Positions 39,904 to 47,292 of a stretch of DNA of 56,578 nt are shown here, piece after piece. This DNA is from Selenomonadaceae bacterium. GTDB taxonomy: Bacteria > Bacillota > Negativicutes > Selenomonadales > Selenomonadaceae. Both the position numbers and the translations under genes were made by a program. Numbering within the stretch: position 1 is the first letter of the stretch; the number at the start of each line of letters is the position of its first letter. The stretch lies in the NCBI GenBank assembly GCA_017428215.1, contig JAFRRH010000070.1, positions 1 to 56,578 of the forward strand. Direction: 5' to 3'. Below the pieces are notes generated by a model. That model was not told where the DNA came from, searched no databases, and was given only the letters and a program-made list of their open reading frames with translations.

Positions 39904-40682
39904 GCTTGTACCTCCACATTGAGCGGTTCTTCTTCGCTGATTACTTCGCCCGTTTCCGCGTCTACCGTTTCTTCGGGCAAATAAACTTCGTCGCGATTTT
40001 GCACGTTGCCGCCGTTATCCACGTATGTGAACGTGTCGCGGTCTACTACTGACTGGTCGCCCGCAAGTGCCGTTATCATATCCGCGCTTAACACTCCCCA
40101 CGTCCGCAACAATCTTTTCAGTACAGTCTTAGCCGCCATTTCGTCAAAATTAGTCGTCCAAGGGGAATAATTTTTGCCGTAGCTCTGCGAATATTTTTTG
40201 GCGTGCGCCTCTATTTCAGCTTTAGTCATGTACAACGTTTTTTCAAAACCGTTAATCAGCCGCATGTACGCCACATAACCTACAACTTCGTCAGAAATTT
40301 TTTCGCCAAACTCCGGTTCGCCTATTGGGTTAAAGCCGCGAATTTCTCCGTCGTAGACTTTACCCGCGTGCAGGCGCGTATATTGCCCTGTCCTGTGTGC
40401 AAGTTGCACATAGCCGCGAACTCCGACTTGAAATTGCGCTTTACCCTTGAACGGCACGATGAAGGCATGACCAAGACCGGGCGTTATCGGCAACTTCAAT
40501 GTCTCCGCCAAGAATGCCGCTCCCAAAATACTTTTGCCGTCGCATTGTTGAAGTTGCGGACTGCCGTTGTACACGCTCAACACTGCGCTCGTAAACGGTA
40601 CCGCATTCTTGCCCAAGCGTTCTGCAATTTTTTTCTTGACACCTTCATTGTTAAGCCAGACCGTCAAACTTTGATTCGCCAT
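39900..40682 (-). CDS. recT: RecT single-strand annealing protein
   Basis: 260 residues. KSILGAAFLAETLKLPITPG, HAFIVPFKGKAQFQVGVRGY, QLAHRTGQYTRL and WTTNFDEMAAKTVLKRLLRT are core RecT family motifs. It anneals single strands and promotes recombination-dependent replication. The usual partner exonuclease (RecE or YqaJ type) was not found. The tail (EEEPLNVEVQA) is acidic. Confidence 0.9.
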   Translation of the reverse strand: MANQSLTVWLNNEGVKKKIAERLGKNAVPFTSAVLSVYNGSPQLQQCDGKSILGAAFLAETLKLPITPGLGHAFIVPFKGKAQFQVGVRGYVQLAHRTGQYTRLHAGKVYDGEIRGFNPIGEPEFGEKISDEVVGYVAYMRLINGFEKTLYMTKAEIEAHAKKYSQSYGKNYSPWTTNFDEMAAKTVLKRLLRTWGVLSADMITALAGDQSVVDRDTFTYVDNGGNVQNRDEVYLPEETVDAETGEVISEEEPLNVEVQA

Positions 40683-40685
40683 TTC

Positions 40686-40868
40686 TTATTCCTCCAGTGC
40701 TAAAGCTATCAATATGCCGTTGAGCATTATCATTAACCCTTGCAATTCGAGTGGCAAGTCCAATATGAGCAGGTTGATTATCGTAAAGGCTGACAGCACC
40801 AATGTTATTGGCATTATCGGTAAGTCCATTTCGCCTAACTCCCGCCACAATTCTTTTAACCACTTCAT
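40686..40868 (-). CDS. Small membrane protein
   Basis: 60 residues from the ATG at 40868, overlapping the stop of the antirepressor gene (ATGA). Two hydrophobic helices (PIMPITLVLSAFTIINLLIL and LQGLMIMLNGILIALAL) joined by a short acidic turn. Possible superinfection or membrane-stress protein; unknown. Confidence 0.55.
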   Translation of the reverse strand: MKWLKELWRELGEMDLPIMPITLVLSAFTIINLLILDLPLELQGLMIMLNGILIALALEE

Positions 40869-41662
40869 GCCGTTGCTCCGAAAAGTGTTGCCATTGGGGA
40901 TTCTTGCTCGCACAACGGCAACTTGCCATGTTTTTTCAGCTCGTTGTACAGGAACATTCTGCCGCGTTGCGTCCATTTCATCTGCGTTGCGGAGCCGCCG
41001 TTTTTCGTCACGACCGTTTCAGTCACCGTGTAGCCCTTGCCGACGTAATCTTGATACAGCACCCACGTCCTACCAACCGGATATTGGATTTTGAGCGAGT
41101 AAAGCAGTTGATTAAACATTGCTCCGCCCATTCCATAATCTTTCGCGATTACTGTCACGTTCAACGCCTCTGGACTTTGCAGAATTCTTTCGCAGTAGTC
41201 CGCTTTCGGCTTAAGTTCTGCCGCTTGCAATAATGCCGCGTCGCGTTCCGTTTTCACCCGTTTATACGCCGTCATCAGCTCTTCGATAAAACGGTCGGGG
41301 TTGCGAACTATTTCATCGACTTTTGCCTCCGTCGCGTAAAATCCGCCTTTCCGGATACTCGGCAACACTTCACTTGTCACCCATTTGCGGAATCTTTTAG
41401 CCTCCGGTTTGCGGCTATCAAGAATCACGTCATACAAACCGTCTTCATTGATGAAAGTCACATTTTGGCTACGACCAAGTGCGTCCGAGATGACCTCGAT
41501 TGAAACGACCCCATCTCCAAGACGCTTTTTAACGTCGCTCGGATTGCCGATTGCAAGAATTTTGCAAACGTCGGAAAGACAGAATCGCGGATTTTCAGCG
41601 TTCCCCACTACACGCACTCCGCCAAATTCGGGGTGATTGAAGATTTGAATTGCTTGTGACAT
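40865..41662 (-). CDS. Bro-N/ANT antirepressor 1
   Basis: 265 residues. The Bro-N domain (1-105) has IFNHPEFGGVRVV, FCLSDVCKILAIGNPSDVKK, TFINEDGLYDVILDSRKPEA and EVLPSIRKGGFY. The C-terminal KilAC/ANT domain (~150-250) has VIAKDYGMGGAMFNQLLYSL and KWTQRGRMFLYNELKKHG. Such proteins bind and inactivate phage repressors in trans. A paralogue lies at 43734-44507. A long inverted repeat lies in its leader. Confidence 0.85.
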   Translation of the reverse strand: MSQAIQIFNHPEFGGVRVVGNAENPRFCLSDVCKILAIGNPSDVKKRLGDGVVSIEVISDALGRSQNVTFINEDGLYDVILDSRKPEAKRFRKWVTSEVLPSIRKGGFYATEAKVDEIVRNPDRFIEELMTAYKRVKTERDAALLQAAELKPKADYCERILQSPEALNVTVIAKDYGMGGAMFNQLLYSLKIQYPVGRTWVLYQDYVGKGYTVTETVVTKNGGSATQMKWTQRGRMFLYNELKKHGKLPLCEQESPMATLFGATA

Positions 41663-41693
41663 AAAATTTCCTCCTAAAACACTTGCCTTTCAG

Positions 41694-41747
41694 CCCCCGC
41701 CGTGTTACACTCTTCGCGCGATTTATATTAGAGTGTTCACGGCGGTA
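41694..41747 (-). promoter_or_regulatory. Long stem-loop in the antirepressor 1 leader
   Basis: CCGCCGTG-TT-ACACTCT pairs with AGAGTGT-T-CACGGCGG around a 16-nt loop, 30-80 bp upstream of the start codon. No T-run follows directly. A translational or transcriptional control element is possible. Confidence 0.65.
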
Positions 41748-41771
41748 GCTTTTTGGCTAGCGTTTATTTTT

Positions 41772-41984
41772 TTACGCTAAATCGAATTCGTCTGCTCCGC
41801 TAAAATACGCGTCATGCAGGGCTCGAATCACTTCGCTTGCCCTTTCGTGGCTTTCATAATGTGAAAGGACAATTTCATCGTCGCCGACTGTCATCCAGAC
41901 TTTTACGCCTTTGCAACCGCCGTCGAAGTTTTTAGGCTCTTCGGGCAATTCACAGATTACCTTGCCGCTTTTGATGATTTTCAT
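41772..41984 (-). CDS. Small protein of unknown function
   Basis: 70 residues starting MKIIKSGKVICELPEEPKNF, from the ATG at 41984 that overlaps the stop of the zinc-ribbon gene. Beta strands (KGVKVWMTVGDDEIVLSHYE) then a helix (RASEVIRALHDAYFSG). No family recognised. Confidence 0.55.
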   Translation of the reverse strand: MKIIKSGKVICELPEEPKNFDGGCKGVKVWMTVGDDEIVLSHYESHERASEVIRALHDAYFSGADEFDLA

Positions 41985-42178
41985 GCTGTCCGCCCCCGAT
42001 TTTCTGCGTAGTACTGACGATTCCGCGCCAGTTCCTCTTCGTGCCTCGCCCAATAACGGCGGCGGAAGTTTTCACGGCATTGTCTACGGTGCGCCTCTTT
42101 ATAGCATTCGTCCGAACAGTATTTATAACGCCCGTCCGAAAGTCTAAATGGTGCGCCGCAATTTGCACATCTTTTCAT
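41981..42178 (-). CDS. Small treble-clef zinc protein
   Basis: 65 residues starting MKRCANCGAPFRLSDGRYKY. C-x2-C ... C-x3-C (CANC, CSDEC) is a treble-clef zinc site, followed by a strongly basic helix (RRQCRENFRRRYWARHEEEL). The plan resembles small HNH-like or DNA-binding zinc proteins of phages, but there is no HNH triad. Coupled to both neighbours. Confidence 0.6.
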   Translation of the reverse strand: MKRCANCGAPFRLSDGRYKYCSDECYKEAHRRQCRENFRRRYWARHEEELARNRQYYAENRGRTA

Positions 42179-42183
42179 TTTAC

Positions 42184-42342
42184 TCACCTCTCTGGGAAGG
42201 GGATTATCTTCCCGTGCTCGCCTTCCCGAAGTTTCTCTCTCCACCATTTCTTCAGCAAGCGGATTGTCTCTTCGGGCAATAACTTTTTTTCTTCCAGTTC
42301 GCGAAGTCGTTGCGTGCCGGATTTCGCCTCTGCTAGCGTCAT
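42184..42342 (-). CDS. Small helical protein of unknown function
   Basis: 52 residues, starting MTLAEAKSGTQRLRELEEKK. Helical, basic toward the C-terminus (LLKKWWREKLREGEHGKIIP). Start overlaps the 128-residue gene by 4 bp. No family recognised. Confidence 0.5.
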   Translation of the reverse strand: MTLAEAKSGTQRLRELEEKKLLPEETIRLLKKWWREKLREGEHGKIIPFPER

Positions 42343-42725
42343 GCCGTCTTCCTCGCGTAGAATTCTTCCAACATTTTCAACGCCTCTGCCTCATCTTCCG
42401 ATGTTGGCGTGAAGTCAGGCAACATACCCTTATGAATGAAGCTATATTTCTTGCCCAGACATGTGCTCTCGACACTCGTCGGCAGGGCGTACAGCCTGTC
42501 TACTATTCTGTCCAACCGTTTCCACAGTTCGTATGCCTCCCGCGATTCTTCGCGCAACCTCTTGGATTGAACTCGAACGGCTTCACGAATTGTCACGGGC
42601 GGTTCAAACAACGTATTGAATGCAAAAAGCTTATCGGGCGTCTTGTCCATCCACTTTTTAAACGCCGCTCTTCTAAGCCTGCTCACTGATTCAATACGCT
42701 TTTGCTGTTCCTCATTCGTCATCAT
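42339..42725 (-). CDS. Protein of unknown function, replication region
   Basis: 128 residues, starting MMTNEEQQKRIESVSRLRRA after GGAGGAGAGAATC. Helical, basic in the middle (VRVQSKRLREESREAYELWK). It follows the initiator gene by 12 bp, where many Firmicute phages carry a helicase loader. It lacks any Walker motif, so it is not a DnaC-type loader. Unknown. Confidence 0.55.
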   Translation of the reverse strand: MMTNEEQQKRIESVSRLRRAAFKKWMDKTPDKLFAFNTLFEPPVTIREAVRVQSKRLREESREAYELWKRLDRIVDRLYALPTSVESTCLGKKYSFIHKGMLPDFTPTSEDEAEALKMLEEFYARKTA

Positions 42726-42737
42726 GATTCTCTCCTC

Positions 42738-43532
42738 CTAAGATTTGCCCAATGTAGCCCTAAGGTTATCAAGGGCGCGTAGTTGTTCTTTCGTACTTTC
42801 GCTTTTCTCTTTCGCCTTTTCTTTCGTTGTCGGCTTCAGACTGTCATAGACTGTTTTGAAGTAAGCGAAATGGTCATTCACTCTTTCTCCTTTGCTTTTT
42901 GTACTAGCCAACGCTTTTTGCGCTCGCTCGTAATCCTTCGCCGCTAGTTGTTCTAGCTCTAAGGCTCGGTTCCCGCGCAAGTCATAGCCGAACGCTTTCA
43001 GCCACTCGCCTTGTATGTCGTTGGCGTCGAATTTGGACGAGCTTAAAGGTAACGCCTGCGTGTGCGCGTCGGCTTCGGCGTTGGTTGCCGCCGCAACGTC
43101 CCCCGTCCCCCTCGCGCCCGCGTCGTCTTGCTGTCTTCTGTCTTCTTGTGATTCAATTAAGGGTATAGAAAACAAAGCCGACTGCGCAGGGGTGTCCGCA
43201 GGGGTGTCCGCAGGGGTGTCCGCAGGGGTAATTTGGGCTAGCCGATATTCGGTTGGCTTATCACCACTGCCGCGCTTGAAGTCGATTAAACCTTTCAGCT
43301 TTAAACGCGCTTTTGCTCTGCGTATGGTGTCAATGCTTATGGGCTTGCCCGTGCTGTCGTACAATCTGCACAACTCTTGCAACTCTCTATCGGATATACG
43401 AACTGTGTCCGCCCAATGAGCGCGGTTGAATTTGTTAAAGATATGCAAACAAATCAACTGGTCATGACCTGTAACCGCTCGCTCCGCGAAAGCTTCAAAC
43501 AGCTTGTTAAGGTACGTTAAAGGCTTGTCCAT
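42738..43532 (-). CDS. Replication initiator (winged-helix replisome organiser) with iterons in the linker
   Basis: 264 residues. Residues 1-100 form a winged-helix DNA-binding domain (QLICLHIFNKFNRAHW, VRISDRELQELCRLY, ISIDTIRRAKARLKLKGLID). Residues 102-117 are PADTPADTPADTPAQS, the translation of four direct DNA repeats. The C-terminal part (~165-264) has a DnaD/DnaB-recruiting helical look (GEWLKAFGYDLRGNRALELE, NDHFAYFKTVYDSL). An initiator carrying its own origin iterons in the linker is the arrangement of lambda O. Likely binds GCAGGGGT repeats and recruits DnaB. Confidence 0.75.
   Translation of the reverse strand: MDKPLTYLNKLFEAFAERAVTGHDQLICLHIFNKFNRAHWADTVRISDRELQELCRLYDSTGKPISIDTIRRAKARLKLKGLIDFKRGSGDKPTEYRLAQITPADTPADTPADTPAQSALFSIPLIESQEDRRQQDDAGARGTGDVAAATNAEADAHTQALPLSSSKFDANDIQGEWLKAFGYDLRGNRALELEQLAAKDYERAQKALASTKSKGERVNDHFAYFKTVYDSLKPTTKEKAKEKSESTKEQLRALDNLRATLGKS
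43186..43233. repeat. Four 12-bp iterons inside the initiator gene (candidate origin)
   Basis: GCAGGGGTGTCC at 43186, 43198 and 43210, plus GCAGGGGTAATT at 43222. The GCAGGGGT core and 12-bp spacing are identical to the array at 28941-28988, which is on the opposite strand. Confidence 0.85.
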
Positions 43533-43576
43533 AATGCCACCTCCTTATTTAGTTTTGAAAGAACGTGGCAGAACAT
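43517..43576 (-). CDS. 19-residue leader ORF overlapping the initiator start
   Basis: ATG at 43576 follows a perfect AAAGGAGG. The peptide MFCHVLSKLNKEVALWTSL ends in the fifth codon of the initiator in another frame. It may couple or tune initiator translation. Evidence is the ribosome site and overlap only. Confidence 0.35.
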   Translation of the reverse strand: MFCHVLSKLNKEVALWTSL

Positions 43577-43683
43577 CTATCCTCCTTTCATGCCACTCGA
43601 TTGTTAACCACGCTTTTCCGAGAGTTCCGCGCTTTTAAATTCACGCGGCTCGAAATTGCGCCCTGTCCTTTGTTTCCAAAGGC

Positions 43684-43716
43684 TCAATTCAGCCCTCCGT
43701 TGCTGGAGGGTTGAAC
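43684..43716. repeat. Dispersed hairpin element, copy A
   Basis: TTCAGCCCTCC pairs with GGAGGGTTGAA around a short loop. The same hairpin with compensating loop changes occurs at 48690-48722 in the opposite orientation. Lies after antirepressor 2 and ~150 bp before the initiator gene; no T-run. Confidence 0.7.
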
Positions 43717-43733
43717 TCGGTCTTTGAAAAGTT

Positions 43734-44507
43734 TTATGCGGCTTGCTCAATTATCGGCAAGTAACCACTATGCTTGAGTAGTTTGTAAAGACCAAGGCGA
43801 CCTTTTTGCGTCCAATAAGTGTGTACACTACAGTGAATTTCACCGTCGCCGCCGATGTATTTGTGAGTTTTAGTCTGCGACCAACCTTGTGACGCATATT
43901 GGTGGTAGAGCAACCACGTCATGCCTTGCTTGAACTGAACGCCGCATTCGTGAAGAAGTTTGTTGAATTTTTTTGCGCTATAACCGTAATCTTTGGCAAT
44001 GACACTGGTAGTAACCAAGTCGGTGCATTGTAGAATAGTATCACAGTAATCGAGCTTGGGTTTAGCTTCGGCAAGTTGAACTTTGAGCAAAGCGGCTTCG
44101 TCCTGCTTGGCTTTCAGTTCGGTTAAGATACCAATCGCCCAAGTAGGGTCGGCGATAGACTTGCTGATAAAGTCACTCGTCGCGTAAACGCCGTGCTTAC
44201 GAATCGAAGGTAAAACTGTTTCGCAAACCCAATCAGAAAATCTTTCGGCGTTGGGCAATTTGCTCCGCATGACGAGCTTATACATGCCCGCTTCATTGAT
44301 TACCGTCATATTCTGCGTTCCAGAGGGTGTCGCGATTTGCGATACCCTTTTGAATTTATCCGGTACGTGTTTTGTTAAGGCGTCGTTGGGATTGGCATAA
44401 CCCAAAGCGATTGCCACGTCACGCCCGACGAAGAAGGCTTCGCCGTCCAGTTCGATAACGCGAACTTCGCCAAATTCGGGATTGTTAAAAATGGTTAATT
44501 CTTTCAT
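43734..44507 (-). CDS. Bro-N/ANT antirepressor 2
   Basis: 257 residues from the ATG at 44507 (AAAGGAGCC upstream). The Bro-N domain has LTIFNNPEFGEVRVIEL, FFVGRDVAIALGYANPNDAL, NMTVINEAGMYKLVMRSKLP and ETVLPSIRKHGVY. The C-terminal ANT/KilAC part has VIAKDYGYSAKKFNKLLHEC and YWTQKGRLGLYKLLKHSGYL. Paralogue of antirepressor 1 with the same domain order, but its Bro-N is the more canonical (V-A-x-A-L-G-Y-A-N-P). Probably inactivates one of the two XRE repressors. Confidence 0.85.
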   Translation of the reverse strand: MKELTIFNNPEFGEVRVIELDGEAFFVGRDVAIALGYANPNDALTKHVPDKFKRVSQIATPSGTQNMTVINEAGMYKLVMRSKLPNAERFSDWVCETVLPSIRKHGVYATSDFISKSIADPTWAIGILTELKAKQDEAALLKVQLAEAKPKLDYCDTILQCTDLVTTSVIAKDYGYSAKKFNKLLHECGVQFKQGMTWLLYHQYASQGWSQTKTHKYIGGDGEIHCSVHTYWTQKGRLGLYKLLKHSGYLPIIEQAA

Positions 44508-44587
44508 GATAAGGCTCCTTTCTAAGCGCAAAGGCTCAAGTCATACCAGCGGGTTTGACTTCAACCTTTGATGATTCGCCGTGATAC

Positions 44588-44607
44588 AAACCCTGTGCAC
44601 GGGATTT
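44588..44607. promoter_or_regulatory. Imperfect 20-bp palindrome in the antirepressor 2 leader
   Basis: AAACCCTGTGCACGGGATTT is an almost perfect dyad centred on GTGCAC, between the first gene of the leftward operon and antirepressor 2. It could be a protein-binding site or an RNA hairpin. Confidence 0.5.
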
Positions 44608-44625
44608 ATATCGTCGGGTTAAGTT

Positions 44626-44925
44626 TTACCAGAGAGTGTCGTAGCCTCCAGTCATTTTGCCCCAGTCCGGCTCGTACTTAACGTCATCAGCACCGCCCGA
44701 CCAATCAATGTCGTATTTGTCCAAGACGAGTTCAATATCTACGTGGTCGGTGCAGTAGCCGTGTTCGTCATCATAACTGCCAGCGCAGTCAAGCTTTTTG
44801 CGGCTTATGTCAAGGTAATCCCAGTTGCGCGGGTGCGTGCATTGCTCTAAGTCCTCTTTGAGTTGCTTGCGCTCGCCGTTGGTTAAGTGCCTAACGTCGC
44901 CACTGTAGTGAAATCCAATCGTCAT
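44626..44925 (-). CDS. First gene of the leftward early operon, unknown function
   Basis: 99 residues, starting MTIGFHYSGDVRHLTNGERK. Acidic, with two Cys (DISRKKLDCAGS, EHGYCTDHVDIEL) and a Trp/Gly-rich tail (EPDWGKMTGGYDTLW). It occupies the cro position opposite the repressor but has no helix-turn-helix. Unknown; possibly an early host-takeover protein. Confidence 0.55.
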   Translation of the reverse strand: MTIGFHYSGDVRHLTNGERKQLKEDLEQCTHPRNWDYLDISRKKLDCAGSYDDEHGYCTDHVDIELVLDKYDIDWSGGADDVKYEPDWGKMTGGYDTLW

Positions 44926-44978
44926 TTCTCATCAACCTTTCTTTTTTTGTTTTTTTATATAAGCTTGCCAAAGCTTTT

Positions 44979-45064
44979 GTTACTTGCATTATATACCAGT
45001 AACAATTTTGTGTCAATAGTTTTGTAACGTTTTTGTTGATTCTTTTTAAATGAAGATTTATAAT
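44979..45064. promoter_or_regulatory. Divergent promoters and operator half-sites of switch 1
   Basis: Leftward: TTGACA (45011-45016, minus strand), 17 bp, TATAAT (44988-44993). Rightward: TTGATT (45036-45041), 17 bp, TATAAT (45059-45064). GTTAC (44979) and GTAAC (44999) form an inverted pair over the leftward -10; another GTAAC lies at 45024 between the promoters. This fits repressor control of the early operon. Confidence 0.8.
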
Positions 45065-45090
45065 AAAGCAGATTTAAGGGGGAGATAAAA

Positions 45091-45426
45091 ATGAAAGTAG
45101 CAGAGAGTTTGAAAAGGTTTCGCAAAAGTGCCCGATTAACTCAAGATGATGTTGCCAACGTTCTCAAGATAAAACGTCCTGCTTACAGTAGATACGAGAC
45201 TGGGCAATTCGTCCCTCGTGCTGATGTCATAGTCAAGCTTGCGCAAACTTACAATGTTTCGTCGGATTATTTATTGGGCTTGAGTGATATGCCGAACCCA
45301 ACTCTTTTTGATGAAAAGGAAGTTGAGGCGGCGTTTGCGCTTCGCGACGCGGTTAGAGCGGCAACTGCGGGGCAAATTATTACGCAAGACCAACCAGTTA
45401 GCGAGGTGAAACGTGGTAGTATATAA
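45091..45426 (+). CDS. XRE-family repressor, switch 1
   Basis: 111 residues, starting MKVAESLKRFRKSARLTQDD after GGGGGAG. HTH of the XRE type: residues 5-60, with LTQDDVANVLKIKRPAYSRY, a recognition helix, then VIVKLAQTYNVSSDYLLGLS. The ~45-residue C-terminal tail is acidic and helical and lacks a LexA-type protease domain, so inactivation probably needs an antirepressor, not RecA. Divergent to the early operon. Confidence 0.85.
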   Translation: MKVAESLKRFRKSARLTQDDVANVLKIKRPAYSRYETGQFVPRADVIVKLAQTYNVSSDYLLGLSDMPNPTLFDEKEVEAAFALRDAVRAATAGQIITQDQPVSEVKRGSI

Positions 45427-46027
45427 GGTCACGAACAAAATCAACGGAATGTTATATGTCGGAATGACACGGCGCAAGCTTGAACAGAGATTAGTTGAAC
45501 ACTCGAAGGCAAATACACCGCTGGGCGAGGCAATACGCAATTTAGGCATTGAGAACTTTGCTATTGAAGTAATTGAGGAATGCCAAACGCAGGAACAAGC
45601 TAGTCAAAAGGAACGGTTTTACGTAAAAGAATTTGAGTGCAGGGTGCCAAACGGTTACAACCAAACTGACGGTGGGGAGCCCGGACATCCTAAAGCTGAT
45701 AAAATCGTTTCTATCTGTTCACAAGACGCTGAAAAGTCTGCTCTTGATTTGCTCGTCGAAGAGAACAAGTTGACTTCTGATGATAAAATTTTTATAGAAA
45801 CTTTTTTGAGAGCCACCTCCTGTTCGCGTGCATTTCTTAGAAATATTTGGTTCCAGATTAGTAAAAACGGGGAATGCGAGCCTAGTGCTTCAATCATCGT
45901 CTCTCTCGCGAAATTCTTCAATGTTTCGTCAGATTATCTGTTAGGATTGAGCGATGAACCGCAGTTGCCGGACGAGAAGACTATGGCGTTTATTCGGTCA
46001 TTACAAGCCTATTGGAACGGGGGATAA
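45413..46027 (+). CDS. GIY-YIG nuclease fused to a degenerate XRE C-terminus
   Basis: 204 residues from a GTG that overlaps the repressor stop by 14 bp. Residues 1-95 are a GIY-YIG domain: VVYKVTNKINGMLYVGMT (the VVY ... YVG pair), RRKLEQRLVEHSK with the catalytic Arg, and QKERFYVKEF with the metal-binding Glu. Residues ~150-195 read ISKNGECEPSASIIVSLAKF then FNVSSDYLLGLSDEP. This is the C-terminal half of an XRE repressor and nearly repeats the end of the gene just upstream (YNVSSDYLLGLSDMP). It may be a homing-type nuclease captured into the immunity operon, or a regulator with a nuclease arm. Confidence 0.75.
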   Translation: MVVYKVTNKINGMLYVGMTRRKLEQRLVEHSKANTPLGEAIRNLGIENFAIEVIEECQTQEQASQKERFYVKEFECRVPNGYNQTDGGEPGHPKADKIVSICSQDAEKSALDLLVEENKLTSDDKIFIETFLRATSCSRAFLRNIWFQISKNGECEPSASIIVSLAKFFNVSSDYLLGLSDEPQLPDEKTMAFIRSLQAYWNGG

Positions 46028-46450
46028 GTGGTGCCTAAGCAATACAAGCCTGCGGCGAAAAAACTGACGGGCAAGAGTGGCAATTCTCAGATAAAAGTTG
46101 TCGCGGATATTTTAATGGGAAAAGTCGAGTTGTCAGAAACTCAAGCCATATCAGTGTCCTTGATTCGTAATGAATTGCAACAGGAGTTCGTTGCCGTCCG
46201 AAGGTTGTACAGGTCAAAGAGCGGTGATAACTGGAAATCACAGGATAAAATTTGGTTCCCTTTCAAAAATATGTACGAGATATGCGCCATTTTAATCAAC
46301 GCTTTTAGTGAAGGGAATAAACTCGGTTGGGGCAACACCTATCAATCTACCCCGCTAGTTTACACATTGGGCAACGATGAATGCACGTCGAGCGAGAAAG
46401 AGCGGGAACTGTCTCCGTTGGAACTAACGCCGCTGAATGCTCAAGATTGA
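46028..46450 (+). CDS. Protein of unknown function in the repressor operon
   Basis: 140 residues from a GTG directly after the preceding stop (GGGGGATAA-GTG). Basic N-terminus (VPKQYKPAAKKLTGKSGNSQ), helical middle (SLIRNELQQEFVAVRRLYRS), acidic Ser/Glu tail. No motif recognised. Third gene of the immunity transcript, so perhaps a superinfection-exclusion factor. Confidence 0.5.
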   Translation: MVPKQYKPAAKKLTGKSGNSQIKVVADILMGKVELSETQAISVSLIRNELQQEFVAVRRLYRSKSGDNWKSQDKIWFPFKNMYEICAILINAFSEGNKLGWGNTYQSTPLVYTLGNDECTSSEKERELSPLELTPLNAQD

Positions 46451-46531
46451 TAGAAGACATTGGCGTTGATTCGAGCGGCACAGGCTTTCCAGTCGGAGCA
46501 ACCAGCCGCGCAGTGACGCAGGAGCAGAAGA

Positions 46532-46753
46532 ATGGAGATAATTGAAGTTGAAACGTCTTCGGCTATTGAAAAGATTGTTTATGATGATAGCGAGATGTTT
46601 ATCAAGTTCGTTGGGAATGGCTGGTATCTTTACCGCAATTTCCCTGCGACGTTGTTTGCCGAATTCAAGGTTGCGGCGTCTAAAGGCGCATTTCTTAATC
46701 AGCGTATCAAGCCGTGTTTTAAAGGCGAGCCTTGCGCTAATCTGGAACTTTGA
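46532..46753 (+). CDS. KTSC-domain protein, copy 1
   Basis: 73 residues, starting MEIIEVETSSAIEKIVYDDS. SSAIxxIxYD and WYLYRNFPATLFAEFKVAAS with KGAFLNQRIK follow the KTSC domain (S-S-x-I, Y-x-Y-x-x-V-P, S-x-G-x-x-F-N-x-x-I-K). Binds nucleic acid or acts with SsrA-related/lysyl-tRNA factors in some reports; the role here is unknown. Its 3' end overlaps the convergent gene by 17 bp. The pair is duplicated at 47.3-47.7 kb. Confidence 0.75.
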   Translation: MEIIEVETSSAIEKIVYDDSEMFIKFVGNGWYLYRNFPATLFAEFKVAASKGAFLNQRIKPCFKGEPCANLEL

Positions 46754-46988
46754 AAGGGTACCAATGACTGTTGGGCATGAAAGCAACGCCGTTCCACTGG
46801 ATAATAATCCAGCTGTAAGGGTTGCATTTATCGTGTCTTTGCTGAATGAATTCAACGAGTGGAGCGCACAATTTCTCAAATTCTTTGTGGTCTTGTTCGC
46901 TCCATTCCCCTTTTGTGGGGTCGTCTATTACTTGGTAATGCACGCCGTTGCCGTTTGGGGCTGTTCGGCATATTGTGTTTGGATTCAT
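46737..46988 (-). CDS. Convergent partner of KTSC copy 1
   Basis: 83 residues, starting MNPNTICRTAPNGNGVHYQV. The C-terminal half (CAPLVEFIQQRHDKCNPYSW, IIIQWNGVAF, ...FKVPD) is homologous to the protein at 47493-47696 (CKPVVEYLQKNHTPYEKIII, DW, ...FEVPD). No known family. Both copies are tail-to-tail with a KTSC gene. Confidence 0.6.
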   Translation of the reverse strand: MNPNTICRTAPNGNGVHYQVIDDPTKGEWSEQDHKEFEKLCAPLVEFIQQRHDKCNPYSWIIIQWNGVAFMPNSHWYPFKVPD

Positions 46989-47263
46989 TGTTGATTCCTT
47001 TCTCCGCTTTCGAGCGGATATTCTTTTTTAGAACGTTCGTTAAGCCAAGCGCAGAGGATAGCAAGAAATTCGGAATAGCTTTCTTGGTCAAACCCGTCAC
47101 GAATACTCGCAAGTAGCTCAAGTAAACACTCGGCAATTTCAATACAATTTCCTTCGGCAAGCGTTTCTGTGCCAGCCTCGTCTTTAATCGCAACAACGCC
47201 TATCATCTTGTGAACTTGCATTGTTCGTTGTATAAGGTCGGTTAATTCTGTTGTATTTTTCAT
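46985..47263 (-). CDS. Helical protein of unknown function
   Basis: 92 residues, starting MKNTTELTDLIQRTMQVHKM with GAAAGGAATCCACA upstream. A central strand pair (IGVVAIKDEAGTETLAEGNC) then helices (IEIAECLLELLASIRDGFDQ, FLAILCAWLNERSKKEY). Overlaps the convergent partner by 4 bp in the same strand. No family recognised. Confidence 0.55.
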   Translation of the reverse strand: MKNTTELTDLIQRTMQVHKMIGVVAIKDEAGTETLAEGNCIEIAECLLELLASIRDGFDQESYSEFLAILCAWLNERSKKEYPLESGERNQQ

Positions 47264-47292
47264 TGTGGATTCCTTTCATTGGAGGTTTGATA

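Noticed and set aside
43533..43733. Searched the gap between antirepressor 2 and the initiator for a tRNA or gene
   Set aside because: Only hairpin A and the short leader frame were found; no acceptor/T-arm pair.
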